In this document: positions 1 through 8,196 of the stretch, one piece after another
Position numbering within the stretch: the stretch's first letter is position 1
Layout: each line of letters begins with the position of its first letter
From: Pseudomonadota bacterium
GTDB lineage: Bacteria > Verrucomicrobiota > Verrucomicrobiia > Limisphaerales > SXTU01
Direction: 5' to 3'
Length of the DNA: 64,000 nt
Assembly (NCBI GenBank): GCA_009922615.1
Contig: RFVF01000007.1
Coordinates: 1 to 64,000, forward strand
Made by a program: the position numbers and the translations under genes
Notes under the pieces: generated by a model
The model's database searches: none
The model's input: only the letters and a program-made list of their open reading frames with translations
Told to the model about the DNA's origin: nothing

Positions 1-2
1 CC

Positions 3-524
3 GGCTGGTCCGGCCCGCGTTATTCTTATCTCGAGCCCACCGCGCCCACCGCTGGTTCGCGAGCGGATGCGCAATCGCATTTCGATCTGGGCCTGGCCAT
101 GCAGCGCATCGGCAAGCACAGCGACGCGTCGGCCGCCTACCAGCGCGCCATCCGGGCCGACGGCGCGTTCTTCGAGGCGTATCACAACCTCGGCATTGTC
201 GCCGCCCAGATGGGTGACCTCCTCAAATCCACCGCCGCCTACGAGACCGCACTGGCGCTGGAGCCAGACTCGGCGAGCGCGCGTTTCAACTTCGCGCTCG
301 CACTGCAACGCGGCGGCTACCTGCGCGATGCCGCCGTGCAACTGGAGAAACTCCTCGCCAAATCACCCGACGACGCCGGCGCACATTTCGCCTTGGCAAA
401 CCTCCAGTCACAGCAGTTCAACCAGCCCGCCAAGGCCCGGGCGCACTACCTGCGCGTGCTGGCGTTGAACCCGCAGCATCCGCAGGCCACGGCCATCCGT
501 TTCTGGCTACGGGAAAATCCGTGA
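3..524 (+). CDS. TPR-repeat protein, 3' part (5' end outside window)
   Basis: The frame is open from the left edge to a TGA at 522-524, so this is the C-terminal part of a longer protein. From the first internal Met (base 99), 141 residues form about four tetratricopeptide repeats; the helical signature is clear in segments such as AYHNLGIVAAQMGD, ARFNFALALQRGG and AHFALANLQ, each followed by an A-x-x-xP turn. TPR domains are protein-protein scaffolds; no catalytic domain is visible here. Many proteins of this kind in this group are exported or periplasmic, but nothing in this fragment decides that. The next gene starts 60 bases downstream on the same strand. Partner and role cannot be assigned from this fragment. 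Confidence 0.85.
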   Translation, partial: GWSGPRYSYLEPTAPTAGSRADAQSHFDLGLAMQRIGKHSDASAAYQRAIRADGAFFEAYHNLGIVAAQMGDLLKSTAAYETALALEPDSASARFNFALALQRGGYLRDAAVQLEKLLAKSPDDAGAHFALANLQSQQFNQPAKARAHYLRVLALNPQHPQATAIRFWLRENP

Positions 525-584
525 GTTTCCGGCGCGTGCACATTTGCCCTTTTTTTTGGGGACACCACGGAGCAAGTTGTCCTC

Positions 585-1376
585 ATGCAAGCTGAAGTCG
601 GAAACTGGTTGTCCGGGCTGACCCCGTTGTTCGCCGCCGTGGCCGAGACCGCCACCAAGGCCGCCGCCAAGCCCGGCGATTCCCCGTTTGCCGCGCCCGA
701 CTTTGGTTTGTTCGACATCCTGCTCATCCTCGTCATCGGGCTGGGCTGGTGGCGGGGCAAAGTGCGCGGCATCTCCGAGGAGCTCCTCGATTTTCTGCAA
801 TGGCTCGTGATCATCGTGGCCGCCGGCTTCCTTTACGAATTCCTCGGCGGCTGGCTGGCGGGGGCGGGCCTCTCGTTATTGTATGCCAACATGGGCGGCT
901 ACCTGCTGGTGGTCATCGTGGTCTCCGTGCTCTTCGGCTTCATCAAGAAAAGCGTTGGCAACAAGCTGGTGGACAGCGATTTCTTCGGTGGCTGGGAATA
1001 TCGCCTCGGGAGCCTGGCCGGCGTGATCCGCTGCTTGTGCATGTGGATCGCCTGCCTCGCCCTGTTGAATGCACGGCAGTTCGATGCCGCCGCCGTCGCT
1101 GCCGAGCGCAAGCGGCAAGAGAAGGAAGTGGGCCTTGTGCTCATCCCGACGTGGGGCATGGCCCAGCGCATGGCGCTCTACGACAGCCTGAGCGGGCCTT
1201 ACCTCCGCCAATATCTGGCGCATCAATTAATGACGCCCGTGGGCCTCACTCATCACGCCCCCAGCAACAACTCACTCGGCAAACGCGAGCAGCGCGTGCT
1301 GGATGACGTGACCGCCCCGCCGAAGCACGTGCCCGCGCCGCCGCCCCAGCCGCCGCCAGCGGAAAAAAAGGAATAG
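585..1376 (+). CDS. CvpA-family integral membrane protein
   Basis: 263 residues. After a soluble N-terminus of about 40 residues come four hydrophobic segments (about 43-57, 70-90, 100-120 and 143-162), with the CvpA-type motif GWWRGKVRGISEE just after the first segment. This matches the colicin V production protein family, small inner-membrane proteins linked to envelope integrity and of unclear biochemical role. Unlike short family members, it has a C-terminal extension after the last membrane segment that ends in a Pro-rich, charged tail (PPPQPPPAEKKE). It lies 12 bases upstream of dnaG on the same strand, so the two are probably co-transcribed. In E. coli, cvpA instead sits in the purF operon. 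The start is the first ATG of the frame; no strong ribosome-binding site is evident. Confidence 0.85.
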   Translation: MQAEVGNWLSGLTPLFAAVAETATKAAAKPGDSPFAAPDFGLFDILLILVIGLGWWRGKVRGISEELLDFLQWLVIIVAAGFLYEFLGGWLAGAGLSLLYANMGGYLLVVIVVSVLFGFIKKSVGNKLVDSDFFGGWEYRLGSLAGVIRCLCMWIACLALLNARQFDAAAVAAERKRQEKEVGLVLIPTWGMAQRMALYDSLSGPYLRQYLAHQLMTPVGLTHHAPSNNSLGKREQRVLDDVTAPPKHVPAPPPQPPPAEKKE

Positions 1377-1388
1377 TCAGGTCGCGCG

Positions 1389-3425
1389 ATGCCGGGCCTC
1401 ATTCCACCGCAGAAGCTCGAGGAAATCCGCGCCGCCAGCGACATCGTGGATGTCATCGGCGGCTACCTTGGCCCGCTCAAGCGCGCGGGCGCGAACTTCG
1501 TCACGCTCTGCCCCTTCCACCGCGAGAAGTCCCCGAGCTTCAACGTCAATCCAGGCCGCCAGATTTTCCATTGCTTCGGCTGCCACAAGGGCGGCGACGT
1601 GTTTACCTTCGTCAAGGAATACGAGAGCCTCTCCTTCATCGAAGCCGTTCGCCGCCTCGCCGAGCGCGCCCGCATCGTGCTCGAGTTTGAGGACAACCCG
1701 AACGACAAACAGCAGCGCGGCGAAAAGGAATCGCTCCTCCAGCTCCACGAGGAAATCTGCAAACGCTGGCAGACTGCGCTCGCCAACGACGCCGCCGGTC
1801 AAATCGCGCGCGATTACCTCGCCAAGCGCGGTGTCTCCGCCGAAGCCGTGAAACTCTTCCGCCTCGGCTACGCGCCGGACTTGTGGGATGACACGGTGAA
1901 TTGGGCGAAGTCCAAAAACTTCGACCTCAAACTCGTCGAGCGCGGCGGCCTCGTCATTCACAAGCCGGAGTCGGATCGTTACTACGACCGCTTTCGGGGC
2001 CGCCTCATGTTTCCGATTTGCGACGAGCAGGGCCGGGTCATCGGCTTCAGTGGTCGTGTGCTCGCGGGCGACGAGAAGACCGCGAAGTATGTCAACTCGC
2101 CGGAGACACCCATCTTCACCAAGGGCCGCGTCATCTTCGGCCTCGATAAATCCAAGCGCGCCATCGCCGACAAAGACTGCGCCATCATCTGCGAAGGCCA
2201 GCTCGACCTCATCGCGTGTTTCATGGCCGGCGTGAAGAACGTCGTCGCACCACAGGGCACCGCGCTCACTGCCGATCACACCCGCATCCTCAAGCGCTAC
2301 GCCGACGAGGTCGTCCTCTGCTTCGACTCCGACAACGCCGGCCAGAACGCCGCCGTCCGCTCGCTGGACATCCTGCTCGCCAGCGGCCTCGCCATCCGTG
2401 TCGCCACCGTGCCTGCGCCGGACGATCCCGACAGCTTTATCAAAGCGCATGGTGGCGCGGCGTTTGAACAACTCATCGCGAAGGCAGAAGGCTTCTTCGA
2501 CTACTATCTGAATCGGCTCTGCGCGATGAATGACATTGCCACCGACAAAGGCCGCACTGCCGTTCTCAAAGCCATGGCCGAGGCGACGCAGAAAACCGGT
2601 GACGCCGTGACCACGGACAAATATGCGCAGAAAACCGCCGCGCGTCTGGGCGTCGCGCCCGAGGCCACACGTGCGGAGTTCAAGAAGATCGCCGCGGCCA
2701 AACCCAAGTTTGTTCTCCGCACGGAAGCGCCGCCCGCCGCCCGTGCCAGCGGCCTGCAGCCGCCGTCCGCAGCACCCAGTCCACAGAACAAAAGCACCGG
2801 CCAATCGCCGCCATCAGCCGACCCCGACAGTCCGCCGGATGATTACTACGACACACAACCCGTCGCGCCGCCGCCGGAAGGTTATTCCAGTGACGCGCCA
2901 GAGGTTGCGAGCGAACCGGAGATGGAAGCGCCGCCCTCGAAGCAGGAATACTGGCTGCTCCAAGCGCTTTTCCACAGCGACGACCAGATGGAGTGGCTCG
3001 CCAACACGCTCCGACTCGACTGGCTCACGCACTTTGGCGTGCGGCAAATCGTCGCGCTGCGCCTCGCCGCGTTTGCAAACGATGATTGGAGCGGGCCTGC
3101 GCAGTTGCTCGACGCTTTGCCCGACGATGCGGCACGTGCGCTGTGCACGCAGGCGATGACCGAGAGCGACCGGATGCTCGCGGCACCACCACCACGCGAG
3201 GGCGCCGATGCATTGCGCGCGACCCGCATCCAAAATGAGCGCGAGCGCGCCCGCGTCGCCATGCTGCGCGACGTGCTCACCCGCCTGCGCAACGACTTCA
3301 TCGACCGCCGCATGACCGAGCTGAACCGGGACATCAACAACCCGAATCTCACCGAGGCCGAGCATGTTGCAGCGCTGCAGGAGAGCGCGCAGTTGCGCCA
3401 GCAGAAGAAGCAGCCGTTGAGTTGA
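1389..3425 (+). CDS. dnaG: DNA primase DnaG
   Basis: 678 residues. It makes RNA primers at the replication fork. The N-terminal CHC2 zinc-binding domain is intact, with ligands Cys41, His44, Cys62 and Cys65 (CPFH ... CFGC). The catalytic core includes the segment with motif GRVIGFSGR and a TOPRIM fold with the acidic EGQ motif near residue 268 and DSD near 313-315, all metal-binding signatures of bacterial primases. A Pro/Ala-rich linker (about 440-510) leads to a C-terminal helical region that would contact the DnaB helicase. Length is slightly above the usual 580-660, mostly because of the linker. Start ATG 1389 gives the canonical N-terminus (IPPQKLEEIRAASDIVDVI). Confidence 0.97.
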   Translation: MPGLIPPQKLEEIRAASDIVDVIGGYLGPLKRAGANFVTLCPFHREKSPSFNVNPGRQIFHCFGCHKGGDVFTFVKEYESLSFIEAVRRLAERARIVLEFEDNPNDKQQRGEKESLLQLHEEICKRWQTALANDAAGQIARDYLAKRGVSAEAVKLFRLGYAPDLWDDTVNWAKSKNFDLKLVERGGLVIHKPESDRYYDRFRGRLMFPICDEQGRVIGFSGRVLAGDEKTAKYVNSPETPIFTKGRVIFGLDKSKRAIADKDCAIICEGQLDLIACFMAGVKNVVAPQGTALTADHTRILKRYADEVVLCFDSDNAGQNAAVRSLDILLASGLAIRVATVPAPDDPDSFIKAHGGAAFEQLIAKAEGFFDYYLNRLCAMNDIATDKGRTAVLKAMAEATQKTGDAVTTDKYAQKTAARLGVAPEATRAEFKKIAAAKPKFVLRTEAPPAARASGLQPPSAAPSPQNKSTGQSPPSADPDSPPDDYYDTQPVAPPPEGYSSDAPEVASEPEMEAPPSKQEYWLLQALFHSDDQMEWLANTLRLDWLTHFGVRQIVALRLAAFANDDWSGPAQLLDALPDDAARALCTQAMTESDRMLAAPPPREGADALRATRIQNERERARVAMLRDVLTRLRNDFIDRRMTELNRDINNPNLTEAEHVAALQESAQLRQQKKQPLS

Positions 3426-3430
3426 ACCCG

Positions 3431-3516
3431 GTTTAACGCAAGGACGGGGAGTCGCAAAGAACTCAGCCTGTTTTGTCCTCTCTGAGAACTTGCGTCTTTG
3501 CGCCGTTGCGTTGAAA
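3431..3516. repeat. Imperfect inverted repeat between convergent genes (terminator-like)
   Basis: Between the convergent ends of dnaG and the antiporter lie two arms related to GTTTAACGCAAGGACG...CGCAAAGA and, on the other strand, GTTTCAACGCAACGGCG...GACGCAAG. The arms can form a long imperfect hairpin. The arm resembles a widespread 'ttaacgcaaagacgcaaag' intergenic repeat; a half-copy (tttaacgcagagacgcaaag) occurs near 6403-6422. It probably serves as a bidirectional terminator. Confidence 0.6.
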
Positions 3517-3521
3517 CAACC

Positions 3522-4841
3522 TCAAAACACCCGCCACGGCGAGAAGAACAGCCACCCGACCAGCGCGAAGAGCGGCACGAGGATGGGCAGCGCGTAACGA
3601 ATGCAGTATTCGCCAAAGCTCGGCGTCTTCACCTTCGCGGCGTCCGCGATGGACTTGACCATGAAGTTCGGCCCGTTGCCAATGTAGGTCACGGCTCCGA
3701 AGAATACCGCGCCCAGCGAGATGGCGAGGAGTTCGTGCGGATGTTGCGCGACGAACGTTGTGAGGTCCGCTGGCTGGCTTAGGCTCAGGTTCTGCCGCCC
3801 CATCGCAGCGGCGAGGAACGTCAGGTAGGTCGGCGCGTTGTCCAGCACGCCAGAGAGCGCTCCGGTGAACCAGTAGAACTTCATCGCGCTGTTCAGGCCG
3901 AGCGCACCCGCGTGAAGTTCAAGGTAGTCCAGCGCCGGCACCATCGTCGCAAAGATGCCCACGAAGAGCCACGCGACCTCCTTCACGGGCGCAAAGGTAA
4001 AGTCGTTCGCCTCGTGCACCGACCTGGGCGTGGTGAAGTAAGAGCCAACCGCCGCCGCGACCATGAGCGCCTCGCTGAGGCCGGGCGGGTGGCGCAGGAA
4101 GACGGCGGCCAGGATGAGGCCGAGGAAGGCAAGGTTGTGCAGTCCGTCCACTTTCCACGATTCATGCGCCGTCTCCTTGTCGCGAATGGGCTTGGGCGCG
4201 CGCTGGAAGTTGCGGCTGTCGAAGGCGTAGAAGATCGCGATGAGCCCGAACACCACAACACACCACGCCGGCCAGCATTGCTCCAGCGTCCACCAGAACG
4301 GCACCCCGCGCAGGAAGCCGAGGAAGAGCGGTGGATCACCGATGGGCGTGAGGCAGCCGCCAACGTTGCTGACGATGAAGATGAAGAACACGATGTGGAA
4401 CGCGGTGATGCGATACTTGTTCATCCGGATCCAAGGTCGGATGAGCAGCATGGACGCGCCCGTGGTGCCGATGAAGTTCGCCAGCACCGCCCCGATGAGC
4501 AGGAACACGCAGTTGATTTCCGGCGTGGCCTCGCCCTTCACCCGAATGTGGATGCCGCCTGCCACCACGTAGAGCGCGCCGATGAGCCCGATGAAGCTGA
4601 GGTATTCGTGCCCCACGTGGAGCATCCGCGCTGACGCATCCAGCGCGAGCACGTAGTAAAGCGTCGTGACGAGGCCGAGGCCGACGGCGACATGGTGAAA
4701 ATGTTGCTCCCACCAGTGCCGGTTAAGGAACGGACCCAACGCGATGGCCGCCAGCAGCAACGCGAAGGGCGCGATCATCCCCGGATGCGGATCGGGAGTG
4801 CCGCTCACGACGGCGAGCAGGCGAGCAGGGTCGGCACACAT
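3522..4841 (-). CDS. Sodium:proton antiporter, NhaD/citrate-transporter-like
   Basis: 439 residues from the chosen start (ATG at 4841; an upstream in-frame start at 4994 would overlap the divergent gene and add a non-hydrophobic leader). It is a polytopic inner-membrane protein with about 11-12 hydrophobic segments. Conserved signatures of the ion-transporter superfamily NhaD-like group are visible: the INCVFLLIGAVLANFIGTTGA region, LLIRPWIRMNK, and the re-entrant NVGGCLTPIGDPPLFLGFL segment, with a second half repeat around GALSGVLDNAPTYLTFL and GNGPNFMVKS. These Asn/Gly-rich, NXPT-like loops carry the ions. Substrate is inferred as Na+/H+; a dicarboxylate substrate cannot be excluded. It is convergent with dnaG and divergent from the next gene. 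Confidence 0.88.
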   Translation of the reverse strand: MCADPARLLAVVSGTPDPHPGMIAPFALLLAAIALGPFLNRHWWEQHFHHVAVGLGLVTTLYYVLALDASARMLHVGHEYLSFIGLIGALYVVAGGIHIRVKGEATPEINCVFLLIGAVLANFIGTTGASMLLIRPWIRMNKYRITAFHIVFFIFIVSNVGGCLTPIGDPPLFLGFLRGVPFWWTLEQCWPAWCVVVFGLIAIFYAFDSRNFQRAPKPIRDKETAHESWKVDGLHNLAFLGLILAAVFLRHPPGLSEALMVAAAVGSYFTTPRSVHEANDFTFAPVKEVAWLFVGIFATMVPALDYLELHAGALGLNSAMKFYWFTGALSGVLDNAPTYLTFLAAAMGRQNLSLSQPADLTTFVAQHPHELLAISLGAVFFGAVTYIGNGPNFMVKSIADAAKVKTPSFGEYCIRYALPILVPLFALVGWLFFSPWRVF

Positions 4842-4957
4842 CTCCGGCGATGATTCGGGAAGGTCAGTGACGCGGCAAGTCGCATCGTCACCCAACGGAG
4901 CCGGTCGGAGATTTGCCGCTCGCCAGTGCGCGCCACTTCCGGTAGCTAAGGCCCTCG

Positions 4958-6352
4958 ATGACCAGCCGACGCGACTTCTACGAGCAACGTGCACCGCACC
5001 GCGTCCGCGAGGCCGAGCGCCATTACCACACGCTGCTCAACCGCCACTTCGCGTTTCTCATCCCGCCCGGCCAGCGCGTGCTGGAAATTGGCTGTGGCCT
5101 CGGCGACACGCTCGCCGCCGTAAAGCCCGCGCGCGGCGTTGGCGTGGACTTCAGCCCGGCGATGGTCGAGCTGGCCAAGGCCCGGCATCCGCAACTCGAA
5201 TTCCGCGTGGCCGAGGCGCTCGACTTCACCAGCGCCGAGCCGTTCGATTACATCATCCTCTCGGACCTCGTGAACGACGTGCCGGACGTGCAGGCCTTGC
5301 TGGAACGGGTGCGCGCGATGGCGCATCCGAAGACCCGGCTGGTGCTAAACTTCTTCAACAACCTCTGGAAACCCATCCTCGGCGCGGCGGAGTCGTGCGG
5401 CTGGAAAGCCCCGACGCTTCAGCAAAACTGGCTTTCCGCCGGTGACATGCGAAACCTCCTGCACCTCGCTGGCTGGGAGATGGTCAAGCAAGACACGCGC
5501 ATAACCTGCCCAGTGAACGTTCCGCTCGTCGAGTTGGTTTGCAACCGCTGGCTTGGCCCGCTCGCGTCCAGCCTCTCGCTCTCCGTCTTCATGGTCGCAC
5601 GTCCACGCCCCGCCGTGCCACCGGACCGCCATTACACCTGCTCCGTTGTCATTCCCGCGCGCAACGAAGCGGGCAATATCGAGGCCGCCGTCCTGCGCAC
5701 GCCGGAGCTGGGCAAGGGCACTGAAATCATCTTCATCGAGGGCCACTCCAAGGACAACACCTGGGACGAAATCCAGCGCGTCGCCGCCAAGTATCCGCAG
5801 CGCAACATCAAAATCCTCAAGCAACAGAGCAAGGGCAAGGGCGGCGCGTGCCGCGAAGCCTTCGCCGCCGCCACGGGCGACATCCTCTTCATCCTCGACG
5901 CCGACCTCACCATGCCGCCGGAAGAGTTGCCCAAGTTCTACGAGGTTGCCCGCAGCGGCGCGGCGGACTTCGTCAACGGCGTGCGGCTCGTCTATCCGAT
6001 GGAGCAGGAAGCCATGCGTTTCCTGAACATGATCGGCAACCACTTCTTCAGCCTCGCGTTCTCCTACCTGCTGGGCCAGCGCATCAAGGACACCCTCTGC
6101 GGCACGAAGGTTCTCTTCCGCACCGACTACGAACTCATCGCCGCAAACCGTGGCTACTTCGGTGAGTTCGATCCCTTCGGCGATTTCGACCTGCTCTTCG
6201 GCGCGGCGAAGCTGAACCTACGCATCCTCGACCTGCCCATCCGCTACAAGGCCCGCACCTACGGCGACACCAACATCGAGCGCTGGAAACACGGCTGGCT
6301 GCTGCTGCGCATGACGGCGTTTGCGGCGCGGAGAATGAAGTTCATCCGCTGA
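4958..6352 (+). CDS. Methyltransferase-glycosyltransferase (GT2) fusion
   Basis: 464 residues with two domains. Residues about 1-210 form a class I SAM-dependent methyltransferase, with the glycine-rich motif VLEIGCGLGDT (about 41-51) and the acidic GVGVDFSPAMVE strand-end. Residues about 225-464 form a GT2-family glycosyltransferase of the dolichyl-phosphate-mannose-synthase type: SVVIPARNEAGNI near 228, the DAD metal-binding triad near 313 and LCGTKVLFRTDY. Such enzymes transfer a sugar from a nucleotide-sugar to a polyprenyl phosphate or lipid-linked acceptor. No membrane helices follow the GT domain. Acceptor and sugar cannot be predicted. It stands alone, divergent from the antiporter. 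Confidence 0.88.
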   Translation: MTSRRDFYEQRAPHRVREAERHYHTLLNRHFAFLIPPGQRVLEIGCGLGDTLAAVKPARGVGVDFSPAMVELAKARHPQLEFRVAEALDFTSAEPFDYIILSDLVNDVPDVQALLERVRAMAHPKTRLVLNFFNNLWKPILGAAESCGWKAPTLQQNWLSAGDMRNLLHLAGWEMVKQDTRITCPVNVPLVELVCNRWLGPLASSLSLSVFMVARPRPAVPPDRHYTCSVVIPARNEAGNIEAAVLRTPELGKGTEIIFIEGHSKDNTWDEIQRVAAKYPQRNIKILKQQSKGKGGACREAFAAATGDILFILDADLTMPPEELPKFYEVARSGAADFVNGVRLVYPMEQEAMRFLNMIGNHFFSLAFSYLLGQRIKDTLCGTKVLFRTDYELIAANRGYFGEFDPFGDFDLLFGAAKLNLRILDLPIRYKARTYGDTNIERWKHGWLLLRMTAFAARRMKFIR

Positions 6353-6447
6353 ACGGCTGATACGCTTTGCGGGTTCACAGTGGGGTGCGAGGTGGGCTTC
6401 CCCTTTAACGCAGAGACGCAAAGACCGCAGAGGAGCGCCAGCGCCCA

Positions 6448-6632
6448 GTAGGTCAGGCTTCCAGCCTGACTTCCAACCTCTTCGATCTGGTTCGCTCATC
6501 ATAGCAGGCCACGTCATGAAGCACCTCCAGTGGCGCCTTGAGGCGAAGTTGTTCCTCGGTGCGAGAAGGTTTCACTGCCGTGCTCAGGAACGGTTCGGTC
6601 CAGATGGATGTCAGGCTGGAAGCCTGACCTAC
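6448..6632. repeat. Paired palindromic repeat (REPIN-like), 23-bp inverted ends
   Basis: A perfect 23-base sequence at 6448-6470 recurs as its exact reverse complement at 6610-6632. Each copy contains its own palindrome, GTCAGGCT-N3-AGCCTGAC, preceded by GTAG. The pair bounds a 185-bp segment between a GT2 gene and a GT21-like gene, the architecture of a REP doublet (REPIN) or small MITE. The right copy supplies the TAG stop codon of the minus-strand gene ending at 6629. The rest of this 276-base gap holds a partial 'acgcagagacgcaaag' repeat at about 6403-6422. Confidence 0.8.
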
Positions 6633-7882
6633 GGACGCGTGACGGGCACGAGCTTGCCGCCGCGTAGGACGCGCAGCCGCTCACCGCGCCAGACGACGGT
6701 GTTGCCGAGGAAGGCCAGCGCCCAGATGGGGACTTGGAGGAGGTCTTTGAGTGGAGCGAGCAACGCTTGCAAACCTACTCGTGAGTCAGCGATTGCTCCT
6801 TCGAGTCCCCCCAATCCCACCAGCTTTTCAAAGCGCAGCCAAACCATGCAGTCATTGGCGCAACCCATCCGACCGAGCAGCGCGCCAAGTGAAACCGGAA
6901 CGCCGTAGGCTTGAACTAAAAGAGCCAACGTTAAATTACCACACAAGACGCGTTCCAACGCGCTGTCCGAAAAATTTGCGATGCTGATGACTAGGAAGAG
7001 CAAGTTCCACAACGTGACATTCCCCAGAATGCTTAAGAAATACGGCACGGGCTGGCAGACGCGGATGGTGCGCGCCCAGCGGAGTTGGTGCGCCCAGACT
7101 TCGCGCCAGCCTTGCGCCCGCTCGCGACACTCGACCACCACGGGGCACAGCTCGATGCGGTAGCCGCGCCGCGTGATTTGTTGGCCGAGCTGGTAATCGT
7201 CCGCGAGATAATCCACGAGCGCGCGAAAACCGCCGACTTCATTGAGCTGCTGCCGGCGCGTGGCCATCACCGCGCCGAGCGCGAAATCAATGGGCTTGAG
7301 CGTGCGGGATTGCAGCACCTGGCTCCAGAAGTCCGCGTTCACACCCACGGCCTCCCACTGCATCGCGAGCGTGGTGGGGTTGGCCAGCGCGTAGAAGCAG
7401 CAGACGAGGCCGGCCTGCGGGTCGCGCAGCGGCTGGACGACTTGCGCGAGAAAGTCCGGCGGCACGCAGGTGTCGGCGTCGCTGACGATGAAGTAGTCGT
7501 GCTGCGCGAGGCGTTCGAGGTGGACGAGGGTGGAGACTTTGCCGTTGGGGCCGAATGGCTCGGCGCAATGGACGAGCTGGGCGTTGGCCTGCGGGTGCTC
7601 GGCGATGAGTTTGCGGACGAGTTCGCAAACAGGGTCTTGCGCATCAGCGACGCCGAAGAGGATTTGCACCGGGCCACAGTAGTCTTGCTTGAACCAGCTT
7701 TCCAGGCAGCCACGCGTCTCGGGATCAAGGCCCTTGAGCGGCTTGAGCAGCGTGACGCCGGGGGCGAACGAGGTGTCCGCCGCGCGCTGGTGCAGCGGGA
7801 AGCGCCGCGCGGCCAGCCATTGCCAGAGCGTGAGGGCGAGGCTCAGAAGCGCGAGCGCGGCGAAAATCAGGTGCAGGAGCAC
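6629..7882 (-). CDS. Ceramide glucosyltransferase / HpnI-like GT21 glycosyltransferase
   Basis: 417 residues. An N-terminal membrane segment (about 3-22) is followed by a GT-A domain with the GT21 hallmarks: GVTLLKPLKGLD near residue 45, FGVADAQDP, the DAD motif (IVSDADTCVPPDF) near 136, DYLADDYQLG, and the (Q/R)xxRW motif as QLRWARTIR. Hydrophobic segments near 280-340 anchor the C-terminus. The family includes eukaryotic ceramide glucosyltransferase and bacterial HpnI, which adds N-acetylglucosamine to bacteriohopanetetrol. No hopanoid genes are nearby, so the lipid acceptor is open. The last codons run into a palindromic repeat that supplies the stop codon. Confidence 0.85.
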   Translation of the reverse strand: MLLHLIFAALALLSLALTLWQWLAARRFPLHQRAADTSFAPGVTLLKPLKGLDPETRGCLESWFKQDYCGPVQILFGVADAQDPVCELVRKLIAEHPQANAQLVHCAEPFGPNGKVSTLVHLERLAQHDYFIVSDADTCVPPDFLAQVVQPLRDPQAGLVCCFYALANPTTLAMQWEAVGVNADFWSQVLQSRTLKPIDFALGAVMATRRQQLNEVGGFRALVDYLADDYQLGQQITRRGYRIELCPVVVECRERAQGWREVWAHQLRWARTIRVCQPVPYFLSILGNVTLWNLLFLVISIANFSDSALERVLCGNLTLALLVQAYGVPVSLGALLGRMGCANDCMVWLRFEKLVGLGGLEGAIADSRVGLQALLAPLKDLLQVPIWALAFLGNTVVWRGERLRVLRGGKLVPVTRP

Positions 7883-7934
7883 GACGCTTCAATGCCCCAA
7901 CTTGCCGGAGAGTGGCAAGTGTGTTACCACGCTG

Positions 7935-8167
7935 ATGCAAGCTGAAGATCTCCGTTCCCTCCTCCAGGCGACGCCATTGAAGCCCTTCACGATGGTGACG
8001 GTGAGCGAGAAATCTTATCCGGTGCCACACTCTGATTCTGCCTTCCTCACCCCCCAACGGGAATCTGCTGATCATCGCCCGCACAGAAAGCACGGCGCCG
8101 GATCTTTTGGATGTGCGCGCTGATTGCGCGCATCGAAGTGCCGGCAAGGCCGCCGCGCAAGCGCTGA
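7935..8167 (+). pseudogene. Small conserved hypothetical protein, broken by two frameshifts
   Basis: Starts ATG 7935 as MQAEDLRSLLQATPLKPFTM then KSYPVPHSDSAFLTP, matching a common small (about 70-80 residue) family that starts LRxLLxAxPFxPFT and contains VPHPDF. The frame breaks at a six-C run near 8050-8055. One base later the family sequence resumes as NGNLLIIARTESTAPDLLDVR, then near 8116 a second one-base shift restores LIARIEVPARPPRKR and a TGA at 8165-8167. Removing one base at each point gives one continuous family-like protein of about 77 residues. Either the gene is decaying or the sequence has two insertion errors. Family recognition is from memory of the pattern; function unknown. 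Confidence 0.6.
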
Positions 8168-8196
8168 CCTCAGCCGGACAAAGCCGACATTGCCGT

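Noticed and set aside
1377..2804. 475-codon frame antisense to dnaG
   Set aside because: High-GC shadow of a certain gene; Arg/Ala/Glu-rich with no domain.
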